A stretch of 64,000 nucleotides of DNA from contig NZ_CP119082.1 of the NCBI RefSeq assembly GCF_029027965.1, forward strand, positions 3,023,001 to 3,087,000, given 5' to 3'. The stretch is from Paracoccus sp. S3-43. GTDB lineage: Bacteria > Pseudomonadota > Alphaproteobacteria > Rhodobacterales > Rhodobacteraceae. Below, one piece after another: positions 26,216 to 35,102 of the stretch; position 1 is the stretch's first letter, and each line of letters begins with the position of its first letter. A program made the position numbers and the translations under genes. Below the pieces are notes generated by a model. The model ran no database searches. It saw only the letters and a list, made by a program, of their open reading frames with translations, and had not been told where the DNA came from.

Positions 26216-27682
26216 TCACTCGACCCATCGCACCCTGGTCAGGTCGTTCGCCTGCGTCGGCGCGTTTTCCCACAGCCCCTCGATCCGGGCATTCGCCACG
26301 CCGGTCTTGGCAAGCTGGAACAGGAAGGCGTTGACGTAATCGGCGGCGATCATCTGTTGCGCCTGCCTGTAGAGGTCGCTGCGCTGTTCCGGCGTCACGG
26401 CGGCCTGCAAGCGGTCCATCAGCGCGACGAATTCCGGCTTGGCATAGTGGAAATAATAGTCCGGCCTGCCGTAGATGTCGATATCCAGCGGCTCGGTATG
26501 GCTGATGACCGTCAGGTCGAAATCGCCGCCCTTGAAGACGGTTTCCAGCCATTGCGCCCATTCCATGTTGGCGATCTGCGTCCGGATCCCCACGGCGGCA
26601 AGCTGGGCTTGGATAATCTCGCCCCCGCGCCGGGCATAGGGGGTGGGCGGCAGGGCCAGGCGCAACGTGATCGGGCCCACGCCCGCCTCGGCCAGCAGGG
26701 TCTTGGACCGTTCGGGGTCGTAAGCCGACAGCCCGGTCAGATCGACGTAATCCGGCTGATGCGGTGCGAAATGGCTGCCGATGGGGGTGCCGTATCCGAA
26801 CATCGCCCCGTCGATGATGTCCTGGCGGTTGATCGCATGGGCGATGGCCTGGCGGACCTTGATGTTGTCCAGCGGCGGCCGGGTGTTGTTCATCGCCAGA
26901 ATCGTCTCGCCCTCGGTGGTGCCGACGATCACCTTGAAGCGGGGATCGGCCTGCAACTGCGGCAGCGTCTCGGGCGCGGGGAAGTTCGGGAAGGCGTCCA
27001 CGTCGCCCGCCATCATCGCCGCGAAGGCGGCCGAGGGGTCGCCGATGATGCGGAAGGTCGCGGTCCTCAAGGCGGGCTTTGCGCCCCAATAGCCGTCAAA
27101 GGCCGACAGCACGATCCGGTCGCCCTGCACCCATCGGTCAAGCCGGAACGGGCCGGTGCCGACCGGCCTGGTGGCAAGGTCGGCCACGCTGGCCGGGTCC
27201 AGCATCACCGCGTCGCCCCAGGCCATCTTGAAGGGGAAATTGCCGTCCGGCGCCGCCAGGGTCACACGGACCGTCAGCGGATCCAGGGCCTCGACCGTCT
27301 CGATGCCCTGGAACAGCACCTTCTGGGCATTGGTCGAATCGGGCGCGCGGGCGCGGTCCAGCGTGAAGACCACATCGCTGGCATCGAACGCCGCGCCGTC
27401 GTGGAAACTCACGCCGTCATGCAGGTGGAAGACATAGACACGGCCGTTTTCCTGAACGTCCCAGCGTTCGGCCAGGGCAGGCTCGATGGTGCCGTTCGGG
27501 CCGAAGCGGGTCAGGCCCTCGAAGACATTGGCATAGACGACCTCGTCCGTCGCCGCCGCCGCGCCGCCGGTGGGGTCGAGGTTCGGGGGTTCCAGCACCA
27601 TGCCCAGGGTGATGGCGTCCTGGGCGCTCGCGGGCAGGGCCAGCAGCATTAGCGCCGCTAGGGGTTTCAGGGCATGGATCAT
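26216..27682 (-). CDS. Peptide/nickel-type ABC transporter substrate-binding protein
   Basis: A 488-residue SBP_bac_5 family protein with signal peptide (MIHALKPLAALMLLALPASA) and family motifs ANVFEGLTRFGPNGTIEPALAE, LHDGVSFHDGAAFDASDVVF and IRQAIAHAINR-like KVRQAIAHAINRQDII. It would bind oligopeptides, nickel or similar solutes in the periplasm. No permease or ATPase genes are adjacent, so it is an orphan. It follows the phosphatidylcholine synthase gene by 12 bases, suggesting cotranscription. Confidence 0.9.
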   Translation of the reverse strand: MIHALKPLAALMLLALPASAQDAITLGMVLEPPNLDPTGGAAAATDEVVYANVFEGLTRFGPNGTIEPALAERWDVQENGRVYVFHLHDGVSFHDGAAFDASDVVFTLDRARAPDSTNAQKVLFQGIETVEALDPLTVRVTLAAPDGNFPFKMAWGDAVMLDPASVADLATRPVGTGPFRLDRWVQGDRIVLSAFDGYWGAKPALRTATFRIIGDPSAAFAAMMAGDVDAFPNFPAPETLPQLQADPRFKVIVGTTEGETILAMNNTRPPLDNIKVRQAIAHAINRQDIIDGAMFGYGTPIGSHFAPHQPDYVDLTGLSAYDPERSKTLLAEAGVGPITLRLALPPTPYARRGGEIIQAQLAAVGIRTQIANMEWAQWLETVFKGGDFDLTVISHTEPLDIDIYGRPDYYFHYAKPEFVALMDRLQAAVTPEQRSDLYRQAQQMIAADYVNAFLFQLAKTGVANARIEGLWENAPTQANDLTRVRWVE

Positions 27683-27694
27683 CGGCGTCCCCTA

Positions 27695-28387
27695 TCAGGC
27701 GCGTTCGGGCAGCAGTTGCTGCGCGGCCCCCGCCAGCATCAGCCACAAGGATGTCACGACCAGCCCCCAGTTGGCCCAGCTGTCGGGGTGGAAATCGACC
27801 CAGGCGGCGCGGGCCGCGAAGATGCACCACAGGATCGCGACGGGCAGAGAGATCGCCCGCCAGCGTTCGGTGCGCACCGGATGGATGAACTTGATCGGCA
27901 GGAACATCGCCACCGTCAGCACCACGATGACCGTCAGGATGACGATCCAGTGCGGATCGGTCGCGAACAGCACCAGCACCACCATGTTCCAGCAGCCCGG
28001 AAAGCCGGAAAAGCTGTTGTCCCTGGTCTTCATCCGGGTGTCGGCGAAATAGATCACGCTGCCATAGACGATGACGATGATCGCGAACCATCCGGTCCAG
28101 CCGGACAGCAGGCCAGACTTGAACAGCGCATAGGCCGGGATGAACACATAGGTCAGATAGTCGATGATCAGATCCATCAGCACGCCGTCATAGGTCGGCG
28201 AGTTGATCTTGACATCGTATCGCCGCGCCAGCGGGCCGTCGATGCCGTCGACGACCAGGGCCACGACCAGCCACAGGAACATCAGCGACCACTTGCCCTC
28301 GACCGCGGCCAGCATGGCCAGCATCGACAGCACGGCGCCGGTGGCGGTCAGCAGGTGGACGGACAGGGCTTTGTGTTTTGTCTTCAT
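27695..28387 (-). CDS. pcs: Phosphatidylcholine synthase
   Basis: A 230-residue membrane protein with about eight helices and the CDP-alcohol phosphotransferase signature spread over DGIDGPLARR and YDGVLMDLIIDY. Size and sequence fit the Pcs branch, which condenses CDP-diacylglycerol with choline to make phosphatidylcholine directly; this is typical of alphaproteobacteria that interact with hosts or use choline. It lies 49 bases downstream of an SseB-family gene on the same strand. Confidence 0.92.
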   Translation of the reverse strand: MKTKHKALSVHLLTATGAVLSMLAMLAAVEGKWSLMFLWLVVALVVDGIDGPLARRYDVKINSPTYDGVLMDLIIDYLTYVFIPAYALFKSGLLSGWTGWFAIIVIVYGSVIYFADTRMKTRDNSFSGFPGCWNMVVLVLFATDPHWIVILTVIVVLTVAMFLPIKFIHPVRTERWRAISLPVAILWCIFAARAAWVDFHPDSWANWGLVVTSLWLMLAGAAQQLLPERA

Positions 28388-28436
28388 GGGCAGGTTCTGG
28401 CAGCTTGGCCGCGATCACGCAACCGTGCATGAGCGG

Positions 28437-29162
28437 CTAGCGCAGGATCGGCGGGCCTTTCGGGCGCTGCGGCGGCTGGGGCGCCTCGGGCGGCGTCAGG
28501 TCGAAGCGCAGGATGCCCGCAGGCAGCGCCGCGTCGGTGAAGCTGACATCGACGCCGCCGGGCTGTTCGGGCAGGAAGGCCAGCGCCTCGGCCAGCGCCT
28601 TGGCGATGGCGGGCTGATGGGCGGGATCGGCGCCCGCGACCAGGAGGACGTGGCCGCCGCCCGTCCCCGCCAGCGCCGCGCCCGCGATCAGCCCGCGCAT
28701 GTCGCCCAGCCGCTCGGCCAGGGGCTGGGCCAGCGCCTCGACGGCATCTGGCGCGGGCGGGGTCAGGCGCAGGCGGGCGTCCGTGGCCTCGGGCGCGGCG
28801 GACAGCGCGCCGGTCAGCCAGTCCAGCATGATGGCGTCCAGCAGCATTTCCGATGGCTGGCCCGGATTGACCAAGAGCCCCGCGCCTTCGGATTTCAGCA
28901 GGCCCGCCAGCACCCGCCCCGGCATGGCGGCATAGGCCACCGGCCCGCCGAAGAAACCCGCCAGCCGATCCTCGGTATCGCAGGCAAGCGCCACGGGGCC
29001 GGTTTCCAGCGGGAAGATGCGCAGTTCCACCGTGTCGCCTTCGGGTTCGGCCACAAGCGCCACGGCCAGTTCGGTATCGGCCAGCCGCGAGAGCATCCGC
29101 GCGCGTTGCGGGGCGTCGGCGTCGTGGAAGGGAACCGGGGCAAGGTCGTCAAGCGCGGTCAT
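28437..29162 (-). CDS. SseB-family protein
   Basis: A 241-residue soluble acidic protein. The N-terminal half (RMLSRLADTELAVALVAEP, LRIFPLETGPVALACDTEDRL, AYAAMPGRVLAGLL) resembles SseB N-terminal domains found in Rhodobacteraceae; the C-terminal half is less conserved. No catalytic motif, signal peptide or membrane segment is visible. Function unknown. Confidence 0.7.
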   Translation of the reverse strand: MTALDDLAPVPFHDADAPQRARMLSRLADTELAVALVAEPEGDTVELRIFPLETGPVALACDTEDRLAGFFGGPVAYAAMPGRVLAGLLKSEGAGLLVNPGQPSEMLLDAIMLDWLTGALSAAPEATDARLRLTPPAPDAVEALAQPLAERLGDMRGLIAGAALAGTGGGHVLLVAGADPAHQPAIAKALAEALAFLPEQPGGVDVSFTDAALPAGILRFDLTPPEAPQPPQRPKGPPILR

Positions 29163-29278
29163 GGCAGGGGCCTTCGGATCGGGAACGGCCCTGCCCTAAT
29201 GGCGGCGGGCGCCCCCGGCAAGGCCCCGCTGACGCAAGCGTGATTCCCCGGCGCGCGCCTGCCGCCCCTCTATCGCCG

Positions 29279-29816
29279 ATGAACCGACGCACCCTTCTGC
29301 TGACCGCCGGCCTGTCGCCGCTGCTGGCCGCCCCGGTCCGGGCGCGGGCCGACCTGAACCCGATCCTTGATGACGCCCGGCGGCTGGAGCACCTGCGCGC
29401 CGTAGCCGTCTGGTCCGACGGTCGGGACATCGCCGCGCGCGGCTATCACGGCTTCACGCCCGACAGCCCCACGAACATCCCTGCTGGCCTTCGGCGCGGT
29501 CTATGCGGACGGGGGCCGCGCGGGCGGGCGGCAGGTCGTCGCCGCCGATTGGATCGCGGAAAGCTGGCGGTCGCGCACGGCGTCCATCTTCAGCGGGCAG
29601 GGCTATGGCTATGGCTGGTTCATCGGCCAGGCCAGCGGGCGGCCGGTGCGATACGGCTGGGGCTATGGCGGGCAGATGATCTATGTCTTTCCCGCGACCG
29701 GGGGACGGTCTGCCACGGCCATCGCCATGACCTCGGATCCCGACCAGCCCTCGGCCCGGACGGGATACCGCAACGACCTGCACAGGCTGGCGGACCGGAT
29801 CGTGCAAACCCTGTAA
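29279..29816 (+). pseudogene. Internally deleted beta-lactamase-family serine hydrolase
   Basis: The frame from ATG 29279 encodes a signal peptide (MNRRTLLLTAGLSPLLAAPV) and the start of a class C beta-lactamase/esterase-like protein up to DSPTNI near 29478. From there the homologous continuation is in another frame (LLAFGAVYADGGR, YGYGWFIGQASGR, YGGQMIYVFP) to the TAA at 29814. Intact family members are about twice as long; the middle part with the catalytic SxxK is missing, and the two ends are out of frame. A deletion is therefore the simplest explanation, and the product should be inactive. Confidence 0.8.
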
Positions 29817-29833
29817 CGGTCACGCACCCCGCG

Positions 29834-30283
29834 TCAGTCGATGAAGTCGCCCGCCTGGAAGTTCCCCAGGTTGCCCAGAAGCTGCCCGATCAGCGAGATC
29901 TCGGTCACGCTGCCTTCGGTCACGCGGCGCGACAGGGTGACGACGCGCCCGCGCTCCAGCCCGAAGCGTTCGACATTGGTCACCACGCCGGTGGGCGCGA
30001 AGGACACGGCCACGACCTCTCGGCTGATCTCGCGCGGCTCCATCGGGCCGTAATGGCGCCAGCGCGATCCGACATAGTACCAGCCCGATCCGGTCAGCAG
30101 GCCCTGGGCCGAGGGGCGGCCGATCAGGCCCTGCAACTCGTCCACGGTGGTCTGGCCGACGACGACCTGGGACAGATCCTCGGGCGCGGGGATGAAGCCG
30201 TGGTTGCGATGGACGGGCGCGCAGGCGGCAAGCCCCAGGACGGCCACGAAAGCCAGAACCAATGCAGTCTTCATGGCTTTCAT
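29834..30283 (-). CDS. bamE: Outer-membrane assembly lipoprotein BamE (SmpA/OmlA)
   Basis: A 149-residue lipoprotein with signal peptide and lipobox LAAC. The mature domain has the SmpA/OmlA pattern: VVVGQTTVDELQGLIGRPS, WYYVGSRW and a long C-terminal beta region. ATG at 30283 has AAGGGA upstream; the ATG at 30274 is an alternative. BamE is part of the complex that inserts beta-barrel proteins. Divergent from the DUF177 gene, as is common in Rhodobacterales. Confidence 0.9.
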   Translation of the reverse strand: MKAMKTALVLAFVAVLGLAACAPVHRNHGFIPAPEDLSQVVVGQTTVDELQGLIGRPSAQGLLTGSGWYYVGSRWRHYGPMEPREISREVVAVSFAPTGVVTNVERFGLERGRVVTLSRRVTEGSVTEISLIGQLLGNLGNFQAGDFID

Positions 30284-30428
30284 TCCGTACTTTCCCTTGC
30301 TCGGACTGTTGACGCGGCCCGCCCGGCTTAGCAAACTCGGGCACCGCGCTCAAGAATGACAATCCCGCCGGGGATTTGCCGCCGACCGCCGGTGCCGATC
30401 CCCCGGACGACATGACAAAGGCCCCGCC

Positions 30429-30959
30429 ATGACCGCCCCCGCCCACCAGCCCGACCGCCTGCGCGTCGCGCATCTGAACCCGCGCGCGCCCACCGCCTTT
30501 TCGCTGACGCCCGATGCCGACCGCTGCGCGGCCATCGCCGCCGAACTGGGCATCAGCGGCTTGTCGAAGCTGACCTTCGCCGGGGAAATCCGCGCCGAGG
30601 CGGGTGGGGCCTGGGAACTGACCGGACGGCTGCGCGCCCGCGTGACCCAGCCCTGCGTCATCACCTTGAAGCCCGTCAGGACCGCCCTGGACGAGGAGGT
30701 CGAGCGGCATTATTCGCCGCATCTCGCCACCCCCCAGGGCGATGAGGTGGAAATGCCCGACGACCGGCTGGAACCCCTGGGGCAGTTCATCGACCTGGCG
30801 GCCGTGATGATCGAGGAACTGGCCCTGGCCCTGCCGGAATATCCGCGCGCCGAAGGGGCCGAACTGGACGCCGAACCTCAGGAACCCGCGGCCGACACCC
30901 GCCGTCCCTTCGCGGGGCTGGACCGTTTGCTGCGCGGCGGCGGCGCCGACCAGGGGTGA
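30429..30959 (+). CDS. DUF177/YceD-family protein
   Basis: A 176-residue acidic protein with the DUF177 core: CVITLKPVRTALDEEVERHY after a beta-rich segment and LGQFIDLAAVMIEELALALP. The family is nearly always next to rpmF, as here, and is linked to 23S rRNA/ribosome production, though the bacterial mechanism is unclear. First gene of the DUF177-rpmF-plsX-fabH run. Confidence 0.9.
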   Translation: MTAPAHQPDRLRVAHLNPRAPTAFSLTPDADRCAAIAAELGISGLSKLTFAGEIRAEAGGAWELTGRLRARVTQPCVITLKPVRTALDEEVERHYSPHLATPQGDEVEMPDDRLEPLGQFIDLAAVMIEELALALPEYPRAEGAELDAEPQEPAADTRRPFAGLDRLLRGGGADQG

Positions 30960-31090
30960 TTCCGGCCCGCCGGTCGTGGCCCGCCCGTGGCCCCCGACCG
31001 TGGCCCTGGCGCCACATCGGGTGGGGATTCCGACGCCGCCCTGCGCGTGACGGTGGCGGAAAGCCCGCGCCCTGGTGCAATTAGCCCTGC

Positions 31091-31120
31091 CTGCCCTGAC
31101 GCAAGGGGTTGCGGGCAGGG
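31091..31120. other. Hairpin between DUF177 and rpmF
   Basis: CCTGCC/GGCAGG outer stem and CGCAA/TTGCG inner stem around GGGG form a stable hairpin about 100 bases before rpmF. No T-run follows. It could be part of an rpmF leader or a 3'-end structure; function not shown. Confidence 0.4.
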
Positions 31121-31218
31121 CCGTCATGGCGTATCTGCGCGGTTCATTTTCGAATTCAAATCCCTGGGGATGCGCAGGACGCCAGCGCGTCGCACCCCTT
31201 CAAACCCGAGGTTGTGAC

Positions 31219-31425
31219 ATGGCTGTCCCTCAGAATCGCGTTACCCGGTCCCGCCGGAACATGCGCCGCGCCCACGATGCCCTGGTCGCCGGCAACCCCA
31301 ACGAATGCCCGAACTGCGGCGAACTGAAGCGCCCGCACCACGTCTGCCCGTCCTGCGGCCACTACGCCGACCGCGAAGTGATCGCGCAGGCGAACGAGAT
31401 CGACCTGGACGACGACGCGGCCTGA
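31219..31425 (+). CDS. rpmF: 50S ribosomal protein L32
   Basis: A 68-residue basic protein starting [20 protein letters not shown], with four zinc-type cysteines (CPNC and CPSC) in the second half, so it is the zinc-binding form. The ATG at 31219 is the only start that gives the conserved L32 N-terminus. It precedes plsX by 22 bases. Confidence 0.98.
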   Translation: MAVPQNRVTRSRRNMRRAHDALVAGNPNECPNCGELKRPHHVCPSCGHYADREVIAQANEIDLDDDAA

Positions 31426-31447
31426 TCGGGCTTGGCAACCGCGCCAG

Positions 31448-32557
31448 ATGACCGACCGTGACGTGACCCAGACTGCGACGCCCGCCCCCGCCCACGGGGG
31501 CAGCGTGGTCATATCGGTCGATGCCATGGGCGGCGATCGCGGCCCCGCGGCGGTCGTCGCGGGCATGGCCGAAAGCGCGGCCAGAAACCCGGAAATCCGG
31601 TTCATCGTCCATGGCGACGAGGCAGAGCTTCGCCGCCTTGTCGGGCGTCGCAAAGCGCTCGCCGGCTGCTGCGACATCCGTCACGCGGCGGGCGTCGTCA
31701 CGATGGACGACAAGCCCAGCCAGATCGTGCGCAAGGGCGACGGCACCTCGATGTGGTCGGCCATCGAATCGGTCAGGACCGGAGAGGCGGGGGCCGCCGT
31801 CAGCTGCGGCAATACCGGCGCCCTGATGGCGCTGTCGATGCTGCGCCTGCGCAAGCTGCCGGGCGTGAACCGCCCCGCCATCGCCTGCCTGTGGCCGTCG
31901 CTGAACCCCCAGCGGTTCAACATCATGCTGGACGTGGGCGCCGATATCCGCGCCGACGCCCATGACCTGCTGCAATACGCGCTGATGGGGGCCTCCTATG
32001 CCCGCAGCGGCCTGGACGTGGAACGCCCGCGCGTCGGCCTGCTGAATGTCGGGACCGAGGAACATAAGGGCCGGGCCGAACTGAAGCAGGCTCAGGACAT
32101 GATTCTGGCCGCCACCGATGCGGGCAAGTTCGACTATGTGGGCTTCGTGGAAGGCGGCGACCTGCCCTCGGCCCGCGTGGATGTGATCGTCACCGACGGC
32201 TTCACCGGCAACATCGCCTTGAAGACCGGCGAAGGCACGGCCAAGCTGGTCGGCACCCTTCTCAAGGACGCCTTCGCGAATTCGATCATGTCCAAGTTTG
32301 CCGCCCTGCTGGCGATGACCTCTTTGAAACGCCTGCAAAAGCGGATCGACCCGCGCCGCGTCAACGGCGGGATCTTCCTGGGCCTGAACGGCACCGTCAT
32401 CAAGTCCCACGGCTCGGCCGATGCGACCGGCGTGTCGGCCGCGATCAAGCTGGCCTTCCAACTGGCCAGATCCGGCTTCCAGGATCGCCTGGCCGCCCGC
32501 GTGGCCCAAGGCGCCGCCTCCGTCGCCTCTGGCCCCCAAAGCGAGGCCGCGTCGTGA
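31448..32557 (+). CDS. plsX: Phosphate acyltransferase PlsX
   Basis: A 369-residue enzyme that makes acyl-phosphate from acyl-ACP for phospholipid synthesis. Conserved motifs: ISVDAMGGDRGP near the N-terminus, SCGNTGALMA, LDVGAD and VTDGFTGNIALKT. Its stop overlaps the GTG start of fabH by four bases. Confidence 0.97.
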   Translation: MTDRDVTQTATPAPAHGGSVVISVDAMGGDRGPAAVVAGMAESAARNPEIRFIVHGDEAELRRLVGRRKALAGCCDIRHAAGVVTMDDKPSQIVRKGDGTSMWSAIESVRTGEAGAAVSCGNTGALMALSMLRLRKLPGVNRPAIACLWPSLNPQRFNIMLDVGADIRADAHDLLQYALMGASYARSGLDVERPRVGLLNVGTEEHKGRAELKQAQDMILAATDAGKFDYVGFVEGGDLPSARVDVIVTDGFTGNIALKTGEGTAKLVGTLLKDAFANSIMSKFAALLAMTSLKRLQKRIDPRRVNGGIFLGLNGTVIKSHGSADATGVSAAIKLAFQLARSGFQDRLAARVAQGAASVASGPQSEAAS

Positions 32558-33528
32558 CCCTGCGATCCGTGATCCGGGGAACCGGCCATTACCTGCCCGA
32601 ACGCGTGGTCGAGAACGCCTGGTTCGAGGACAAGCTGGACACCACCGACGAATGGATCCGCTCGCGCACCGGGATCGAGCGGCGGTATTTCGCGGCCGAA
32701 GGCCAGGCGACCAGCGACATGGGCCTGCGCGCGGCCCGCGCCGCCCTGGACAAGGCGGGCCTGCGTCCCGACGACATCGACGGGATCGTCCTGGCGACCT
32801 CGACCCCCGACTATACCTTCCCGGCCTCGGCCACGATGATCCAGCACGGGCTGGGGATGACGCATGGCTTCGCCTATGACGTGCAGGCGGTCTGCGCGGG
32901 CTTCGTCTTCGCACTGGCCAATGCCGATGCGATGATTCGCGGCGGGCTGGCGAAACGCGTCCTGGTCATCGGGGCCGAGACGTTCTCGCGCATCATGGAC
33001 TGGACCGACCGCGGCACCTGCGTGCTGTTCGGCGACGGCGCCGGCGCCCTGGTGCTGGAGGCGCAGGAGGGCGCGGGCACCAGCAACGACCGGGGGATCC
33101 TGGCCAGCGACCTGAACAGCGACGGCCAATACCGCGATCTTCTCTATGTCGACGGCGGCGTGTCCACGACCGGCACGGCGGGGCATCTGCGGATGCAGGG
33201 CAACCTGGTCTTCCGCCATGCCGTCGAAAAGCTGGCGAAAACCGCGCACGTCGCCCTGGACAAGGCCGGGCTGACGCCCGCCCAGGTGGACTGGCTGGTG
33301 CCGCACCAGGCCAATGCGCGGATCATCACCGCCACCGCGCAAAGGATGGGCCTGCCGATGGACAAGGTTGTGCTGACGGTCGCCGACCACGGCAACACCT
33401 CGGCCGCGTCGATCCCGCTGGCGCTGTCGGTGGCCGACGCCCAGGGCCGCTTTGCCCAGGGCGACCTGATCGTGACCGAGGCGATCGGCGGCGGCCTCAG
33501 CTGGGGATCGGTCGTCCTGCGCTGGTAA
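32554..33528 (+). CDS. fabH: Beta-ketoacyl-ACP synthase III
   Basis: A 324-residue condensing enzyme that starts fatty-acid synthesis from acetyl-CoA and malonyl-ACP. The catalytic Cys is in DVQAVCAGFVFAL, His in VPHQANARI and Asn in DHGNTSAASIPLAL. GTG start at 32554 overlaps the plsX stop. Part of the rpmF-plsX-fabH lipid/ribosome operon. Confidence 0.97.
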   Translation: MTLRSVIRGTGHYLPERVVENAWFEDKLDTTDEWIRSRTGIERRYFAAEGQATSDMGLRAARAALDKAGLRPDDIDGIVLATSTPDYTFPASATMIQHGLGMTHGFAYDVQAVCAGFVFALANADAMIRGGLAKRVLVIGAETFSRIMDWTDRGTCVLFGDGAGALVLEAQEGAGTSNDRGILASDLNSDGQYRDLLYVDGGVSTTGTAGHLRMQGNLVFRHAVEKLAKTAHVALDKAGLTPAQVDWLVPHQANARIITATAQRMGLPMDKVVLTVADHGNTSAASIPLALSVADAQGRFAQGDLIVTEAIGGGLSWGSVVLRW

Positions 33529-33532
33529 GCGG

Positions 33533-33811
33533 TCATTTCAACTGCGAATCCTTGCTGCCACGCCGGTCGATCCCGGCGGCGGGGCGCCAGGCGCGGTCCC
33601 GGTCTGCCTGGCATTCCACGCAAAGCTGCACCCCCGGCATGGCCTGCCGCCGCGCCTCGGGGATGGGTTCGTCGCAGTCGATGCAGGTCGTGGCGCTTGC
33701 CCGCACGGCCTTGGCCTGCCCGGCCCGCAACCGGGCGCGGGCCACGGCCTCGGCCGTGCTGATCTCGATCTGGTCGTTCACCGCGTCGTCGCGCGCCCAT
33801 CCACCGGCCAT
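33533..33811 (-). CDS. DksA/TraR-family C4 zinc-finger protein
   Basis: A 92-residue protein with one four-cysteine zinc finger: CIDC, then 17 residues, then CVEC. This is the DksA/TraR type, which enters the RNA polymerase secondary channel. It is shorter than DksA and lacks most of the coiled-coil domain, as in the short TraR-like members. A GGAGGAGG site precedes the ATG. It is convergent with fabH, four bases away. Confidence 0.85.
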   Translation of the reverse strand: MAGGWARDDAVNDQIEISTAEAVARARLRAGQAKAVRASATTCIDCDEPIPEARRQAMPGVQLCVECQADRDRAWRPAAGIDRRGSKDSQLK

Positions 33812-33932
33812 CGCATCCTCCTCCGGTCCCTTCACAGATAGGACAGTCCCGCGCGGTTGCAACCGTCCGGGGCCGCTGCACAATCCTTGACCCCTGCGGC
33901 CCTTGAATCGGAACGAAAAAGCCCGCTTGTCG

Positions 33933-33961
33933 TTGACAGGCTGCACGATTCCCACCATCCT
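33933..33961 (+). promoter_or_regulatory. Possible sigma-70 promoter of ihfA
   Basis: TTGACA at 33933-33938 and, after 17 bases, CATCCT at 33956-33961, 25 bases before the ihfA start. The -35 is perfect and the -10 weak. Position and spacing are good; not otherwise supported. Confidence 0.4.
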
Positions 33962-33985
33962 GGTGAAATCAAAGGGGAAAACCTC

Positions 33986-34288
33986 ATGGGTGAGAAGACG
34001 CTGACTCGGATGGATCTGGCGGAAGCCGTTTTTCGGGATGTCGGCCTGTCGCGCCACGAATCCGCCCAACTGGTCGAATCGGTCCTGGACCATATCTCGG
34101 ACGCCCTGGTGAGGGGCGAACAGGTGAAGATCTCGTCCTTCGGCACCTTCAGCCTGCGCGACAAGAACGAACGCATCGGCCGCAACCCCAAGACGGGCGA
34201 GGAAGTGCCGATCACCCCGCGTCGCGTCCTGTCCTTCCGCCCGTCGCATCTGATGAAGGACCGCGTGGCGGCCGGAAACAAGGGCTAG
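33986..34288 (+). CDS. ihfA: Integration host factor subunit alpha
   Basis: A 100-residue HU/IHF DNA-bending protein beginning [16 protein letters not shown], with the DNA-contacting arm [23 protein letters not shown] at 33986 has AAAGGGGA upstream; the longer frame upstream is not conserved-looking. Followed by a merR-family gene 15 bases later. Confidence 0.97.
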   Translation: MGEKTLTRMDLAEAVFRDVGLSRHESAQLVESVLDHISDALVRGEQVKISSFGTFSLRDKNERIGRNPKTGEEVPITPRRVLSFRPSHLMKDRVAAGNKG

Positions 34289-34303
34289 GGGCGTTCTGAC
34301 CCG

Positions 34304-34888
34304 ATGACGAAAGGCGCAGACGCATTCCGGTCGATTGGCGAGGTTGCCCGCCTGCTGGGCGTGGCGCCGCATGTCCTGCGCTATTGGGAAACGCAGTTCT
34401 CGCTGCTGAAGCCGATGAAACGACCCGATGGGCGGCGCTATTACCGCCCGGACGACGTGCGTCTGGCGGCGGGCCTCTGCACCGTGCTGCGCGACGAAGG
34501 GCTGACCATCCGCGGCGCGAAGATGCTGCTGGCCCGCGACCGGGGCGCCACGCTGCGCGAACGCGGATCGCTGCGCCTGGCCGATCTGCCCGAACCCGAC
34601 GCCACCCTGACCGACAGCCCCCGGGGCGAGGGCCGGCCGGACGACACTCCGTGGCGGGACGGCCAGCCAGACGATCCGCAGCCCGCATCGGGGCCGAAAT
34701 CCCGCCACCGCAGGCGCCCGGCGGCAGCGGCCCCGCAGGCGGCCAAGGGTCATCCCGCGCCCGGCTGGCTGGGTCGGCTGGTGACGATGAACGCCCGTCT
34801 GCGCGCGGTTCGCCCCGGCGACCCGCGGGTCCGCGCGGGACGGCGGTCCCTGGCGCGGTTGCGCGACGGCCTGGCGCGGATTTGCTGA
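34304..34888 (+). CDS. MerR-family transcriptional regulator
   Basis: A 194-residue protein with an N-terminal MerR winged helix (SIGEVARLLGVAPHVLRYWE, then RPDGRRYYRPDDV) in the first 75 residues, and a long Pro/Arg-rich, probably disordered tail. No metal-binding Cys is visible. The pairing with ihfA is standard in alphaproteobacteria. Target genes unknown. Confidence 0.88.
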   Translation: MTKGADAFRSIGEVARLLGVAPHVLRYWETQFSLLKPMKRPDGRRYYRPDDVRLAAGLCTVLRDEGLTIRGAKMLLARDRGATLRERGSLRLADLPEPDATLTDSPRGEGRPDDTPWRDGQPDDPQPASGPKSRHRRRPAAAAPQAAKGHPAPGWLGRLVTMNARLRAVRPGDPRVRAGRRSLARLRDGLARIC

Positions 34889-34967
34889 CATCTCGGGCCT
34901 TTGCGGCGCAGATTTCCGTTGTCCGGGCCTTGTGCAGGCGGGCAAGATCGCTCTATACGGTGCGCGT

Positions 34968-35045
34968 CGGGCCGTGGCGCAGTCTGGTTAGCGCGTCCGT
35001 CTGGGGGGCGGAAGGCCGAGAGTTCGAATCTCTCCGGCCCGACCA
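34968..35045 (+). tRNA. tRNA-Pro (anticodon GGG)
   Basis: A complete cloverleaf: 7-bp acceptor CGGGCCG/CGGCCCG, D-arm GCGC...GCGC, anticodon stem TCCGT/GCGGA with loop CTGGGGG giving anticodon GGG, T-arm GAGAG-TTCGAAT-CTCTC, discriminator A and encoded CCA at 35043-35045. Confidence 0.96.
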
Positions 35046-35049
35046 TTTC

Positions 35050-35086
35050 GAAAACGCCCATCCCTTGCCGGGGGTGGGCGTTTTCG
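35050..35086 (+). terminator. Rho-independent terminator after tRNA-Pro
   Basis: AAAACGCCCA and TGGGCGTTTT, extended by CCC/GGG, form a stem of at least 12 bp starting five bases after the tRNA; the 3' arm ends in TTTT. Symmetric, so it can also work on the other strand. Confidence 0.92.
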
Positions 35087-35102
35087 CATGAAAGGTTTCG
35101 GC

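Noticed and set aside
25971..26339. Plus-strand frame of 122 codons between leuA and the binding-protein gene
   Set aside because: It runs into the antisense of the binding-protein gene, is basic and low in complexity, and has no recognisable family.
35088..35102. Upstream ATG as the dcd start
   Set aside because: It adjoins the tRNA terminator hairpin and has no free ribosome site; the ATG at 35103 has AAAGG at a good distance.
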